Assembly: GCA_001692895.1 (NCBI GenBank)
Contig: KV748177.1
Span: 3,410,001 to 3,474,000, forward strand
Source: Cenococcum geophilum 1.58
Taxonomy: Eukaryota; Ascomycota; Dothideomycetes; Gloniales; Gloniaceae
Length of the DNA stretch: 64,000 nucleotides
Direction: 5' to 3'
Position 1 is the first letter of the stretch, and the number at the start of each line of letters is the position of its first letter. Under the pieces are notes generated by a model. That model saw only the letters and a program-made list of their open reading frames with translations. It was not told the DNA's origin and did not search any database. This document shows, in pieces, positions 37,357 through 49,337 of the stretch. Both the position numbers and the translations under genes were made by a program.

Positions 37357-37616
37357 NGCCTTGCGATCTTAGAGCTNGTGCAAGCCNAAGGGTGTCCTGT
37401 TNTACAACTAGGGCGNGTCCACGTCCGCTNGCTAGATGATAAGGCCAGTTTCGGGCCTAGCTACGAGCTAGGTAGTNGTANATCGGGTGGTTTTCGTATC
37501 CCAGTTTCCCTTNATGGCCCCCCTAGATNATAGAGCAGGAGCCCNAGGCGGGGGCAGTAGGACTCCTGGTGTTGCTGAGGGCGATGCATCGTACGCGTCG
37601 CAGGCTCAACACCACN
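37357..37616. other. Cluster of twelve ambiguous bases
   Basis: Single N calls at 37357, 37377, 37387, 37402, 37416, 37430, 37477, 37481, 37513, 37529, 37545 and 37616, and nowhere else in the window. They fall in the GC-rich 5' end of the retroposon. This suggests collapsed near-identical copies or low-quality consensus rather than biology. Confidence 0.95.
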
Positions 37617-40600
37617 GAACCGCGACGACAGCGCGCTGCACGCGCTGCGGCGGCTCCCTACCATCGCCTCTGCACTTGGCCATCATAAGAAACGAATTCC
37701 TGATGATGTTTCCACCCGCGGCGACGTGGACGCGTGCAGTAGGGCTTCGCGGGCTGGTAGCCGTAGTTCAGCCTTAGGTAACGATTAAGGTTCGGCTAGT
37801 AAAGGTACTAGTTTATCTAATTTAATAGACTCTCGTGGTTCGACTGGGTCTTATAGGTTTAGTAGGTAGGGTTTTATAACCGTAGAGCGGAAGGTCGTAG
37901 GTCTATTTGGTAGCTTTACAGTATAGGTCTTACCGTTAACGGTAAGCAGCATATATAGTCTATCCTAATAACCACTTTGGCTAGTATTACCTTCTCTCTA
38001 GACTAAAACAGGCGAACTAGGTGGGAGGCCGTAAATGGCGTTAGTTTATAGTCCGTTTCGCATATTAAGAGCGTTAGTAATCTATCGTTCAGCTTATAGC
38101 TTCTAAATTTCTACTATTACTTTCTTAATGGCCGCAGCTCGCTATATGACTGAAGGTGATAGCGCGTCTAATTTAACTATTTAGGGGTAGGCTCCAAAAA
38201 CTAGGAGTATAGGGACTAGGCCTTCTGGGCTAGCCGTGTTATTAATAGCTTTAAAGGCCATTTATAGGGCCATCTCCTTACTAATTTTAGGGATTTTAGT
38301 CGTAATGATTTGGTAGGCTTATTGTAGCGGACCGTGGTAGTATTTTACCATTCTAATAGAATTGTATAATTCGACTAGAACTAACTTTATAGTTGCTCCT
38401 ATAGTAGTAGCGTAGTACTTAAACTCCTTACTAATAAAGTTCTTTCTAGCGTCTGTAATAATTAAGTCTAGTAGTCCTAAATAGCTGTTAATCTAGCACA
38501 TTTAAAGAACATCCTAAGTGTGCTTGGCGCCGATATCTTATAGCTATCTGCTAGCTTAAAATTGAGTTACTTTATTAACTACGTATAGTAGGGGGAAGCC
38601 GCTAATATATATAATGTTGACGATAATATTATAATTGAAATTAACATTATCTTGTAAGGTAAAGCAAAATCTACCTAAAGATCTGCTATGCTTCTGGTAG
38701 TAGTAGCAGAGTCTAGTTAGCTCTTTAATAGCAGATCTATTGGTATTATAGCCGTAGCCAGTTTTGTCAAAAAGCTTTTATAGTCTATTAACTAATAGGT
38801 GACCAAATTGATAGTATAGACGTCGTAGTTCTACGTCCGTTAAGTAGCAAGGGTTCGTATTAAAAGACTTAACTAAGTAAGACTGTAAGGAGAAGCTCTA
38901 TAAGAGAAATGGGTGGCCAAATTGTCTAACTACTGGCACCTTTTTAGTGCGAGTAATAATGACGTCCTTTAGGTTATCGTATTTAATATAGAGTCTATCT
39001 ATATCTGCTAAGTAAAGTAGGAAAGAAGTATCTGCTTTAATAATATGGAATTATACCTTACCTATAGGGCTGTTAACGTCTATAGTTCCGATAGACGTAA
39101 AGGCTTTAATCCCAAATTAGACGGTTACTTAGCCTTTAGTTAACGTATTAAGACTTATAGACTTATCTACGGCCTATAGAGCTTAGAATTAACCGTAGCC
39201 AGCTATAGACTTATATAAAGCACCTATATCGATTATAATTCCCATAAAGACCGTTAAGGTGTATTGTGACGCTGTAGCTATAGCCGTACTATAGGCAAAT
39301 GGGTCGGTCTCTGTGTAAGGTTCCGTAATAGACTCTATGGTGAGTTTTAAAGCCGTAAGCAGGTGTATATAAGCCTTATTAGCTAGTTCTACGCTTATAA
39401 AGGTTGCTTTCTCTGTAGTAAGTATTCCAAAGGTAGTGATATAGGTAGAACTATTATTAGGTTCTCCGGCATCGCTCCTAGAGTCGTTAGCGTTGTATAT
39501 ATAGGCTTTAAAGTCTAAGTTATCCTCTTTATCTCTTTTACAGGCGGCGATATATTGTTTAAAGTGGTTGTCAAAGTTGCCCTTATTACGGCCCTTAATA
39601 TTAATAAAACGTCTCTTATAGTTATCTCTGGACCGATTACGCTCCTCCTTTATATATTTCCATAAATGGTAGTCCTTCTTCTTACAGATATAGCACTTGG
39701 CCTTTAGTCTACCATTAGTTCTATAGGGGCGATTACTATTATAGCAATTAGTGTTTCGGTCTTGATCCTGGTTATTTTAGTAGTAACGTTAATCCGTAAA
39801 AAAGGCTTAGTAAGATAATCTTATTAAGGCCTATAGGGGGTATTCTTTTTCCTACGTAATAATAGAGGATTGTAGCTTACTAATTAACTAAGAGAGGTCT
39901 TTTAAAGGGTTGGAGACAGTAATACGGCATACTGGTACTCCCTGGCAAGCAGTAACTAACTTATTTATAAAAATACAGTTTATACAAAAGTCTAGGTATA
40001 GTCTATGACGTTGCTTTAGCAGTTTATCTATAAGCAGTTAGAAGTTTTAATAGATTAACTTATTAGGGTTCTCGTTTATAACTCCTTAGAGGGTTATACT
40101 ATTCTACTCCATAAGGTTCTTACGGTAGTATTCCGGCCCTTTAAAGAATTGTTATATATAGTTATAGGCTTTAGTAAAAGGTCTTAACTTAAGGTTACTG
40201 TTATAGTAGTGGTCCTAAGCAAGCCCCTTTAGCATACTAGGGAATGCCACTGTATAGCCTTCTGGTGGTAAGCTAGATCTCTTATAGGTGTTATAGAAGA
40301 TGGTTAACTTAAAGTTAAAGCTATCACTAACTCTATTATACTTTTGGTCGTCTATGTAGATCTTTATAATCGTGGCTACCTCCTTACTGTATCTAGGTCC
40401 TTGCCTAGGTCCTTGCTCCACACTAGGTATGGCTAGTTTAAGTAGTATATATATATGTGGCTGCTGCGGCTGCCGTAGCTGCTACAGTTACTGCTTTCTT
40501 AGCCATAGCAGTTAGTTAATAAGAGCGTAGATTTAGTTATAATTGGAGGATTAAGGACCGGGGGGGGTATTAGGGGTAGTGGGGGTAGCAATTGGAGTAG

Positions 40601-41315
40601 CTGGTGGTACAGCAGCTGGAGTAGCTGGCGGTGCAGTAACCGAAGTAGCTAGTAGTATAGCAGCTGGAATAGCTGGTGGAGTTAGTAGAGTAGCTAGTAG
40701 TGGGGCTGGAGGTATAGTAAGCTTGTCTAAGGTTAAATTAAGTCGGTTTTGCAGAGTTATTATAATTATTGGCTTTACCTCTATAAGGGCTGCGGTAAGC
40801 TCCTTATCCGTTTATTTATAAAACTCTTCTTTATTAGCGATGTCCGTTAGTACCTTACTAAGGGAGTATCTCTTATCTTGCTTAACAATATATACTTCTC
40901 TCTTAACTAGGTATTAACGGATTCCTATTCTAGTATTAGATTATACTCGTTTAAAGGTCTCTAGCGTAAAGTTCTTAAAGTCTTCCTAAAACACTATCCA
41001 TAATACAAAGTCTATAAGGTTAGATTGTGTATATAGGTGTATCTTAGTCTCCATATACTCTGTTAGGTTATTATCTATAGCCGTCTTTAAGTCGATTCCG
41101 TAGCCGTATTTAGTAATTCTTTCCTTCTAGTTAATTTCTATATTGTCGTGTCTTTGTATATAAGGGTAGGTATAAGGGTAGGTATAAGGATAGTCGTCAG
41201 TTTGAAGAAGTTAAGGTTTAAGGTAAGGGTGTAAAGGTATATACGTGTCCTATTAACGAATCTACAGTTCTTAAACACTGTAGACGATTCTTAGTAGAGA
41301 TATGGTCCTCTAGGC

Positions 41316-41606
41316 GATCTAACACGTTAACAGTTAAGTTAATACGTGGTTTTAAGCTTTAAGGGTCCTCTAGGCGATTTAACGCGTTAACAGTTAAGCT
41401 GATACGTGGTTTCGAGCTTTAAGGATAACGTAGCTCTCTTTAAGTAAAGATATAATTCTCTAGGCGATCTAACGTATTAGTAAGCTGATACGTGGTCTCG
41501 AGCTTTGAGGGTAACGTAGTTTTCTCCTTTAACTGAAATAGGGCGATAGCTCTGCGATCTAACGCGTTAGCAGTTAAGCTAATACGTGGTTTCGAGCTTT
41601 GCTATT
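41316..41606 (-). repeat. Leader repeats of Copia #2, four units
   Basis: Four units around gcgatctaacgcgttagcag and tacgtggtttcgagcttt, matching the set in Copia #1 but less altered by RIP. They lie between Gag and the 5' LTR. Confidence 0.8.
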
Positions 41607-41639
41607 GCGTAATTCCTAATCTATACGTCTACTGATTAG

Positions 41640-41811
41640 TGTCGGTATACTTACATTATTAACGTGCACGAATATCACTTATAGTGGTACGTATGCTATG
41701 TTAAAGTTAGTAGTTAATTAATAGTCTAGAAGTAAGGGGTTGCTCTAAGGTCAGGTTAGCTAGCCTCGCTTCGTGGTCTCGCGACCACGTTATATGACTA
41801 ACATTCCGACA
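41640..41811 (-). repeat. Copia #2 5' LTR (right)
   Basis: 172 bp, aligned without gaps to the left LTR. It ends attccgaca and is followed by gttaa. Confidence 0.94.
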
Positions 41812-41816
41812 GTTAA

Positions 41817-42627
41817 CTACCTTTTTAACTATTAGAGTCTCCTTATTCTATATATACCACCTTTTATAGCTTTTTTACTTTACCTTTATATTAGCAGCTT
41901 TTTAAAGTTAAGCAATTTTCTTATATATTAATACCATTTTATAAGTAATCTGTTAAGCGCCTTTAGCAAGCTACGTAATTATTTTATTAATAGAACTTAC
42001 TAGTAACCTATAGTAATTTCTAATTTTATTATAAACTAGCTTTAATTATAACTCTATTTTATTAGCGTTATATAGTATTTTTAGTTCCTAGGTAGTACGC
42101 TAGGGTATAGGCGGAGTTAGCGTACGCAGTTATATATTAAGCTTTAATATTATAATATCTGGATTAAGTAGGACTAGCCTAGCGCCTCTAAAGCCTGCTT
42201 AAATATTATCCTCTATAAAGGCTTTATTATACGCTATTTTAAACGCTAATAAAAGTCTTTTTTAGTAATATATATAATCCGGTTGCGTGCTAAGGCTAAG
42301 ATCTTATTACTATATATATATTTTAACGGCGAGAAGTAGGTAATATTAAGGGGTTATAGTAGGTGTAATAAATATAGAGGTATATAGAGAGTAATAATCT
42401 TCTTTTCCTTATAAAGATCCTAGAATTTAAGTAAGTAATAGCTTTTATATTTATTAATAATAAGAAGCCTATACACTCTAGCTTAAAGGCGACTTAAATA
42501 TATATTAAAGTAGTATAGCCAGCTAACTATAAGGTTATTATTAGTTTAGCTAAAAAGGCTAACTGTAATAACCTAGTTATAAGGCAGATCTTTAAACTAA
42601 GTTAAAATAAGGACCTTACCCGTAAAG
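41817..42627 (-). pseudogene. Fot1-type transposase, DDE middle piece
   Basis: The minus strand reads YRLLIINKYKSYYLLKF, DLYKEKKIITLYIPLYL and further on LYPYNPL. The usual form is LLILDGH.SHH...F...C....I..L..PPHSSHLLQPLD. The second catalytic aspartate is thus replaced (INK for LDG), as G-to-A changes would produce. It lies between Copia #2 and Copia #3. Confidence 0.85.
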
Positions 42628-42632
42628 ATAAT

Positions 42633-42802
42633 TGTCGGGAATAAGGCAAGCGGTCGTCACGTGTCGTCGCGGCACTAGCGTGGCGAGGAGCCTTAAGCTC
42701 TTCGCCCTTCCTTATTCCAATTAAAAATCAAGTATTATTAAAACAATATCACTGTATCTACTCGAGTAGTACTAGTGAGGGAGTTACCCTGTATTACTAA
42801 TA
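42633..42802 (+). repeat. Copia #3 5' LTR
   Basis: 170 bp. It contains a GC-rich inverted core, gcgaggagccttaagctctt, shared with Copia #4. The last bases read aata instead of aaca. Confidence 0.94.
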
Positions 42803-42981
42803 CTAATTAGTAGTTAAATATATAGTCAACCACAGAGCAGCTAGGTCTTCGAATAGAAGAGACAGTCTTATATAGGGGTGCCATATGCGCTTATATGGAA
42901 TAGATCCCGGCGATACTATGCTACCTTAGACTTGCGGAAAACTAGTAATAGAAGTGTTACTAAGTACTAGGAGATACCAAG

Positions 42982-45900
42982 TTGCGTCCATTACGCAGAA
43001 CAATCGCGTTTATAAAGATTTGGTTATACTTTAGGTTAGAAGTGTTACTAAACCTAGGGTCCCAAGTTAACGTCCGAAACGCGTCAAACAACATCTTAAA
43101 TTGCCTACCTTTTGATAGCAAACCTACGAGATTCTATAAAACCGAAAACCCTACCTACCTTCGACCTATTATAGCGTTAACCTACCCAAAGAAGTACGAA
43201 GAAGACATTAACCCAAAGACATGGAATAAAGATATTAACCCTGTAAACGCCGAGCAAAAGGACCTAAACGGATTCTTATTATACTATATGGTACACTATA
43301 TAGACAGCGAATACAACGACACTATGCTATAGTATTGCATAAAGGAGGACTTTGTTGGATGGATAAAGGAAATATAGGCTCTTGCGAATAAGCTTATCGT
43401 ACGAGACTTCCGTAACTTCCTTCGGGAGAATAAAGTATTTGTCCCTATAGATGGAAGCGCTATTAGAGACAATATTTAGGAGTAAGTTATTAACGTAAAA
43501 GAAGAGCACAAATGGACTCTATAAGGGATTAAGCACTAACTACGCACTATAAAGAAGCTTAACTTATGATAAAATCCGAATAATATACTAATAGAGACAC
43601 GTTTAAATTCTATTGCTTTAGGTATAAGTTCTTATATTCCGTATCTATTGCTTCTATTATCTTTAGCTCCCCAAAATCCACTAATTTAACCTATAACTTT
43701 AACTACTAAATAAGAGCAAGCGTAAGATCCCCTTGCTTCGCGATTTAATAACCTTCGAACCCTATTATAGTAAGATTAGGTACTACGCCGTGTTCTATTA
43801 AGATCTATATCTCCACTGTAGCCTATAAAGCAATCCCCACCTTAATCTCTAACGCAATTTTAACGTGGCCTAATACCGCTCGGAGGCACTTTAAAAATGC
43901 TTACAGAGCTTATAAAGCTCTATTTGGACTAGGAGAAGAGGTTTAGCGGGGAACTGTATGATATCCTTAATTCAAAGCTACGTATCTTTTATAACTATTG
44001 CTAGAAGGTTAGACTGGAACCTAACTAATATTATAACGCCTACTCCATTATGCTTAAGGGCCGCGCTAGTACCTTCTATTATAATTATTTGGCAGGAAAA
44101 GGATATAATTTTAACCGAATAATATATAAGATAAGATGCTACTTTAAAACAGAGGAGAATAAGCAGTAGTATATATCGGAGTAGAGAGAGATTACCTTTC
44201 TAAGGATTATTGCGATAAACCTAGATGTCTCTTAACTTAATTGTCTTTAAAAGCTCTTTAATCGACTTTAGATAATTTAGTGTGGTTTATCTAAATTATA
44301 TTAAGAGGACTTCAGCCTATGCGATTAAATTATTAGCGTATACTAAGGTGTTAAAGAATGCAACCTTACTCTCTTTAATCCTGCAAATACTTATAAAGGA
44401 GTGTGTGCTTAATTAAGATCCTCTATTGGCACCGCTCTACGCTCTTAAGAAGTACAGCAATTTAATACCTAACCCTAACCTACTTTAATCGACCTGGCTA
44501 ACTAATATGATTATAACTAGACTAACCGAATATATGGTGGCCGCGGTAGGGGATATAGTAGAGGGTATAATTAACGTTGACCATAAGGCAATTGTGGAGG
44601 TTTATTTCGGAGCAATCGTTAGAAGAAGTGCTACGTTTATAAGAAGCCAAATTGCTAGTTAACTAGGCACCCCCTTAATAGATAAAAGGAGGTATATAAT
44701 AAGTTTTACCAGAGCGCACAAAACATCGGAAACCGAGAGGTTACTACGGCCTACTTTTAAAGCTTTTTAGTTTAATATAAAGGCGAAGAAGATCTTAAGG
44801 GTAAGGTTAATAAGGCCGAATAGCTTCTTATAGATATGGAAATTAAGGACTACTCTCCTAACCAATACTTCACTAAGTATAGTAAGGTAAATAGCACACA
44901 AACTATTGCTGTCCTTAATAACTAATCTACGCTTTATTCTATTATAAAGTTAGATATCTTTAATAAGCTAAAGGAAAGTTCCGCGTTCTCCTTTAACAAC
45001 AGATACTCGGCGAACGTCTTCTATAGTATTATGCCAGATACTAGAGCCGCAGGAGTATTTATAGTAGGAGAACCTTAAGTTTAAGCTCTTTAGTAGATTA
45101 ATAGCTCTGTTTAGATTAACTAATTAACGGCAGGCTAATATATAATTCGCTTTAGTAAGGGTACTGCGATTTCTTTTGGTATAATTAAGGTCCAAACCCC
45201 GTTAGGATGTATTACTTTCCATATTATTCCCACGAACACCCCATTTCTATTCTGCATCCAAGAAATAGATAAGTTAGGCGTTAAGCTAGATAACCTTAAA
45301 AATATGCTCGTTTAGGGAGATAATCGGGTGCCCGTTATACGCAAGTGGGGTCACCCTTAGTTACTCCTTTAATAGCTAGAAAGGAGCGTTGCTTAGAGCT
45401 ATTTGACTAAGTTGGAGTTACGTTAACTACACCGTTGCTTTAGTCATCTATCAGTTTATAGATTGCTTAGGGTTCTTTAGTAAGTAGGTTATAAAGTTAA
45501 GGCTAAGACGATTAAGTATCTTATAAAGTACTACTATTACTACTAAATAAACTAGAAGTCCCCTGGCCGATTCAAGTTCACCCTTAAAGATAACTACGAC
45601 TTCAACTTCTATATTATTATTGATATTATATACCTTAGCGGCAAGCCAGTACTCCAAGTTATTAACCTCTTAACTTCCTTCTAAGCCGTACGCTTTCTAA
45701 AGAATATATTAGCTAGGAATGTATGGATACTCTCTAATTATGCTAGATTAATGTCTACCTAGGACCCCCTAATTGAGTTATTCACGACGAAGGAAGGAAC
45801 TTCTTATCTATAGAGTTTCGGTAATAGGCAAAGATAATAGAAATTAAGGTTAAGGAAGTCCCTATTAAGGCACATAATAGTATTAGAAAAGTAGAATGAT

Positions 45901-48215
45901 ATTACACGCTATTACGCCAAGCATATAAGATTATTTCTTTAGAACTAAAGGGCGCTAGTAAAGAGCTTATATTATAGATGGCTATTAAGGCTGTTAACGA
46001 TTCCGCTAGCCCAGATAGGCTCGTACCTACGTTACTAGTCTTTAGTGCCTACCCTTAAATAACTAATAATTCTTTACTATCTCTATCCGTTATATAACGA
46101 GCTGAGGCTATTTATAAGGCAATAAAGGAGGTGCGCCGCATCTACGCTACGTGCTAGGTTAACAACGTACTAAGAATAAGAAACGGCCTAAATACCTTAA
46201 TAATAATAGATTTACCACTCTAATCTAAAGTACGGGTATGGCGTAAGAAAGGGGGCTGGTTAGGCCTATACACACTTATCGCTATTAAGGGTTAAACTTA
46301 TACTCTTTAGATGCCCTATAAACCCACTTAATTCCGCTTAACTATTATTAAGCCCTACTATAGGGACGATAGTTTTAAGCCTTTATAGGATGCTATAGAG
46401 GATACCCTAAAGGAGAACCATAATTAACGTGCTCTAGAAGGCGACTACGATTCTAATATAATTATAGTAGATATGCCGTAACCACGGCGCGGTAGAGGTC
46501 GCCTAAAGGGATTATAAAATTGCTAATATCTTATTAATTTAAAGAGTAATTTATTACCACCATTAAGAGTAGAGTTAAGTTGTTAATAGCCTTTATAATA
46601 GTTAAAGAGAAGGCAAACTTTAAGCTTGTAAAATAACTCTAAAAGGAAGGCCGTATTATAACTTTAGGAGCCCCTTTCTAAGCATTTAATAAGTAGGAGA
46701 TTAACGGTCTTATTACAAGAGGAGTCTTTAAATTTAAGAAGTATAACCCTACTAAGTTTAATAGAGTTCGTATCTTTAAGTTAAGAATAGTTTATAAGAT
46801 TAAAGGCAAAGCTACTAATACCCCATTTAAGAAGTCGAGACTAGTTATTTAAGGCTATAATAATAATAGTAAGGAAGTAATTCTTATATAATCCCCTATG
46901 ATTTAATAAGCTAGTTAGCGAGTTATTATTACGCTAGCTTCCTCCTTAATAAAGAATAGAATAGCGGTTTATTTATAAGATATTACTTAAGCCTATACCT
47001 AATTAGAGATGCGCCTTTAGCGCTTAATACTAGCATACCTTTTAGAGTAAATTCGCTACCAATATCCTAAAGATATAATTATGGTTATACTTAAGCCATT
47101 ATATAGAATTGCAGAGGTAGGAACTTACTAGTGGGCTACTTATAGTAAGCACTATAAAGAGAAGCTTTTAATAACTACTTCTATATTTAACCCCTACTTC
47201 CTTATTATAACTACGGGAACTCTATTTAGAATTGTTGGCATATAAACTAATAATATAATTATCTTAGGAGACGGCTAATTTTTAGCCCTTAAAGAAGATA
47301 AGCTAGTAAAGGTAAATCTTATAGTAAAGCTAAAGGAAAGACTTAACTTAATAACACCACTGCTCTTTAATAAATGTATCCTCTCCCTAAATAAGGATTC
47401 TATTGCTTTATGTTAGAAGGGTTAAGGTAAGAAGATTAACGTTATTAACGTTAATTCTCTAAAATAAGGATATGTGAAGTAACGCGCTTGCGGAGCTTAT
47501 ATTACTTCTATCTATTAACCTAAGGCTTTCTTTAATCTCTCTATTGCCGCCTAACACTAGGAACTAACTAAGGAAGATATTCTTGCCCTAAATAAGCGCC
47601 TTTTTTAGTAAATAAACTATCTTAATTGGGGATTACTTTATATGCCTATTAACCTTCCTACTACTAAGCTCTTTATATTTGTTAATAGATCGTTTATAAA
47701 CAATAAAGATTTTAGCTCCTAGCTAGGATATAAGATTATTATTATAAACGAATTTACTAGAGAAAATGACTTTATAATCTACAGTAATTTTATTTATTAG
47801 AGCTTAACTAAGAGTAAGCGCGTTATTTAAAGCGTTCTAGCGTTAGAGATATATAGAATAGTTAGTAGAGTTAATATAGTAATTACAATTAGAACTACCC
47901 TAAAGATAATTATAAATTAACTCGAATTTCCCGTTATCCCTATAATTGTGTATACCGACTTATATTCCCTTTATAAGTGCTTAGTTAAGCTTAATACCAT
48001 AAAGGAGAAGCGCCTTATAATTGACATTATGGCACTTTAGCAATTCTATAAATAGCAAAAACTCTTTAAGATTTAATGGATTAATAGCTAAGACAACCTG
48101 GTAAATATAATAATAAAGGTAAACCTAAATAAGGCTCTAGAAACGTTTGTTAATATAAATACTCTATATATATGGGTTAAAGGTTAGGTTAAAAGGGAGT
48201 AAGAGTATAACATTC
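42982..48215 (+). pseudogene. Copia #3 Gag-Pol relic
   Basis: The Gag start keeps 116 open codons (MRPLRRTIAFIKIWLYF...). The Gag zinc knuckle near 44620 reads KCYVYKKPNC. The protease near 45030 reads MPDTRAAG, with DTG turned to DTR. The integrase zinc part and core start near 45420 with FSHLSVYRL, SPGRFKFTLKDNYDFNF and IIDIIYLSGKPVL. The reverse transcriptase starts near 46680 (NGLITRGVFKFKKYNPTKF), followed by DITQAYTQ with stops at Q codons, and its DD box reads TNNIIILGD near 47240. RNase H near 47950 reads YTDLYSLYKCLVKL. All domains of a Ty1/Copia element are present in order, each damaged by transitions. Confidence 0.92.
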
Positions 48216-48237
48216 CGCAGACCCTGATTTCAACTAG

Positions 48238-48306
48238 CCAATTAGGATTTTCCATACCCGGCATGAAAAATCGCTATTAGCTCGCTTACTACTAGCGCCT
48301 TGGCGG
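48238..48306 (+). repeat. 69-bp hairpin module of Copia #3
   Basis: Starts ccaattagg and ends gcgccttggcgg, just after the RNase H end. The stem gattttccata/catgaaaaatc surrounds CCCGG. It is preceded by ccgcagaccctgatt, a flank also seen in mutated form next to the modules of Copia #2 and #1. Confidence 0.88.
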
Positions 48307-48422
48307 CCCCTCGCCTTCGCGTTAACCCCTAACGTTCTTCTTCTTCTTCTTCGCTTAGTATCTTTGTATAGTAGTAATTTATAAGTATATATAGATAGCA
48401 ACTATAAAAGAAGAGTTGCTAG

Positions 48423-48592
48423 TGTTGGGAATAAGGCAAGCGGTCGTCACGTGTTGTCGCGGCACTAGCGTGGCGAGGAGCCTTAAGCTCTTCGCCCTTC
48501 CTTATTCTAATTAAAAATTAAGCATTATTAAAACAACATTACTATATCTACTCGAGTAGTACTGGTGAGGGAGTTACCCTATATTACCAACA
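48423..48592 (+). repeat. Copia #3 3' LTR
   Basis: 170 bp, tgttgggaataaggc to attaccaaca, aligned without gaps to the 5' LTR. Confidence 0.95.
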
Positions 48593-48597
48593 ATAAT

Positions 48598-49260
48598 AAA
48601 GGGTAAAATTTACTTCCCTATTAACCTAACGCCTTATATTAAAGTAACCCACTCCTAATTACTAGGCTATAATTTCTTATATTTACTAGGTTTATTAGCC
48701 CCTATAATAATAAGCTAAGGTATAATTTTGCCTATTATAAACCCTAACTTATTAAAATTATAGGTGTCTTTATTAAGGATACCGTACTTAAGCTTAATTA
48801 ATTAAATAAGTATAAACTAGGGATAGATAACTGCTAGGTCCTTATAGGCGGCTCGCTAGTAGTTATACGGTCGGGTTTATCTTATTTTAAGCTTAGGTCT
48901 ATAGTATATAAAGTAGTTAACTTAGCACTTACTAATAGGCTTCTAACCCCACTCTTTTAGTAGTTTATTAGCTATATCTTATACTAAGTCCTTTAAGGGC
49001 GGTATTCTATATATATTATTATTAAGTATATACTATATAATCGTCTATTTTTTAAGGGGAGTTATTTATTTTAAGTTTAGTTTATAGTTATATTAAGGGT
49101 ATTATCCGGTAAGTTAGTTATAGAGTATTATTTACGGTACGTTATAGATTTTAAAAGCGCGTTTTTTTGTTTTAACTTAGTATAAATTAAAAGCTAAGAT
49201 AGTAAGCTGTATTAAGCCTTTAGTATAAGCTAAATTTATATTGCGTTATGGTGCTATTAT
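48598..49260 (-). pseudogene. Fot1-type transposase, N-terminal and first DDE piece
   Basis: The minus strand reads YNFNKLGFIIGKIIPQLIII, then NKPSKYKKLQPSN and VTLI. The usual form is YNFDETGF.MG.I....V...S......K..QPGNREWVT.I. The first catalytic D-E is replaced by N-K, which two G-to-A changes explain. This places the element in the Fot1 branch of pogo elements, whose transposases cut and paste at TA. Confidence 0.9.
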
Positions 49261-49274
49261 GTGTTGCGTTTACG

Positions 49275-49337
49275 CGTCGGGTCGTAGACGAAGAAGTGTT
49301 AACTTGGTGATAATATTAACTCGATAATAAAATACGT
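49275..49337. repeat. Right terminal inverted repeat of the Fot1-type element
   Basis: Reverse complement begins acgtattttattatcgagtt and matches the left end base for base apart from transitions over about 50 positions, after which the two ends diverge. Confidence 0.92.

Larger units (their letters stand above)
34466..37766 (-). mobile_element. Poly(A)-tailed retroposon without recognisable RT
   Basis: An insert at 34477-37755 interrupts Copia #2 and is flanked by an 11-bp duplication ggtagccgtag (34466-34476 and 37756-37766). Its left end is a run of 21 T, so on the minus strand it ends in poly(A). These are the marks of target-primed reverse transcription by a LINE machinery. It is 3279 bp and clearly richer in G, C and CpG than its surroundings. 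From the poly(A) end it holds an AT-rich 0.7 kb, a 0.7 kb minisatellite, a coding relic (36040-36620) and a repeat-rich 5' part. I found no RT, endonuclease or RNase H. It could be a non-autonomous retroposon, a retrocopied transcript or a degenerate LINE. Confidence 0.85.
32700..41150 (-). pseudogene. Copia #2 Gag-Pol relic, interrupted
   Basis: Parallel to Copia #1 throughout. Gag with the Ala/Thr-rich segment (about 40560-40720) and zinc knuckle (about 39670-39720) comes first. The protease active site reads IIDIGAL and keeps the aspartate. Integrase lies at about 37800-38850, and reverse transcriptase plus RNase H at about 32850-34450. The 3.3 kb retroposon splits it between the basic GRGRPRKY-type linker and RT. 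Stops and missense changes throughout are of RIP type. Confidence 0.88.
32247..41811 (-). mobile_element. Copia #2 (family A) with a retroposon inside
   Basis: 9565 bp between 172-bp LTRs, flanked by target duplication gttaa (32242-32246 and 41812-41816). Without the inserted retroposon and its duplication it is about 6.3 kb, matching Copia #1 along its length. Minus-strand primer site CTAATCAGTAG and polypurine tract (…AGAGTTGCTCTAG) are both present. LTR and internal differences from Copia #1 are mostly transitions. Confidence 0.95.
42633..48592 (+). mobile_element. Copia #3 (family B), plus strand
   Basis: 5960 bp with 170-bp LTRs (TGTCGG/TGTTGG start, CCAACA end) and target duplication ataat (42628-42632 and 48593-48597). 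It sits inside the Fot1 transposase. The primer site CTAATTAGTAG follows the 5' LTR and a polypurine tract GAAGAGTTGCTAG precedes the 3' LTR, as in the other Copia elements. LTR differences, about 12, are all transitions. RIP is patchy: 42960-43330 still contains many CA dinucleotides and the longest open frame of the window (116 codons). Confidence 0.95.
31959..49337 (-). mobile_element. Fot1/pogo-type DNA transposon carrying two Copia elements
   Basis: Terminal inverted repeats of about 50 bp begin ACGT at both ends, and the target duplication is TA (31957-31958 and 49338-49339). Removing Copia #2 and #3 with their duplications leaves about 1844 bp, the usual size for Fot1 elements. The transposase lies on the minus strand in three pieces. 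It sits inside the chromovirus RT reading frame: without it the frame reads ENLQKG, then YIRL, with Y encoded across the TA target. Confidence 0.93.

Noticed and set aside
40579-40821. Ala/Gly-rich open frame on the plus strand
   Set aside because: It is the antisense of the Ala/Pro/Thr-rich Gag segment of Copia #2.
42982-43332. 116-codon open frame, the longest in the window, as a gene
   Set aside because: It is the surviving start of the Copia #3 Gag, in frame with the rest of the polyprotein relic, and not an independent gene.
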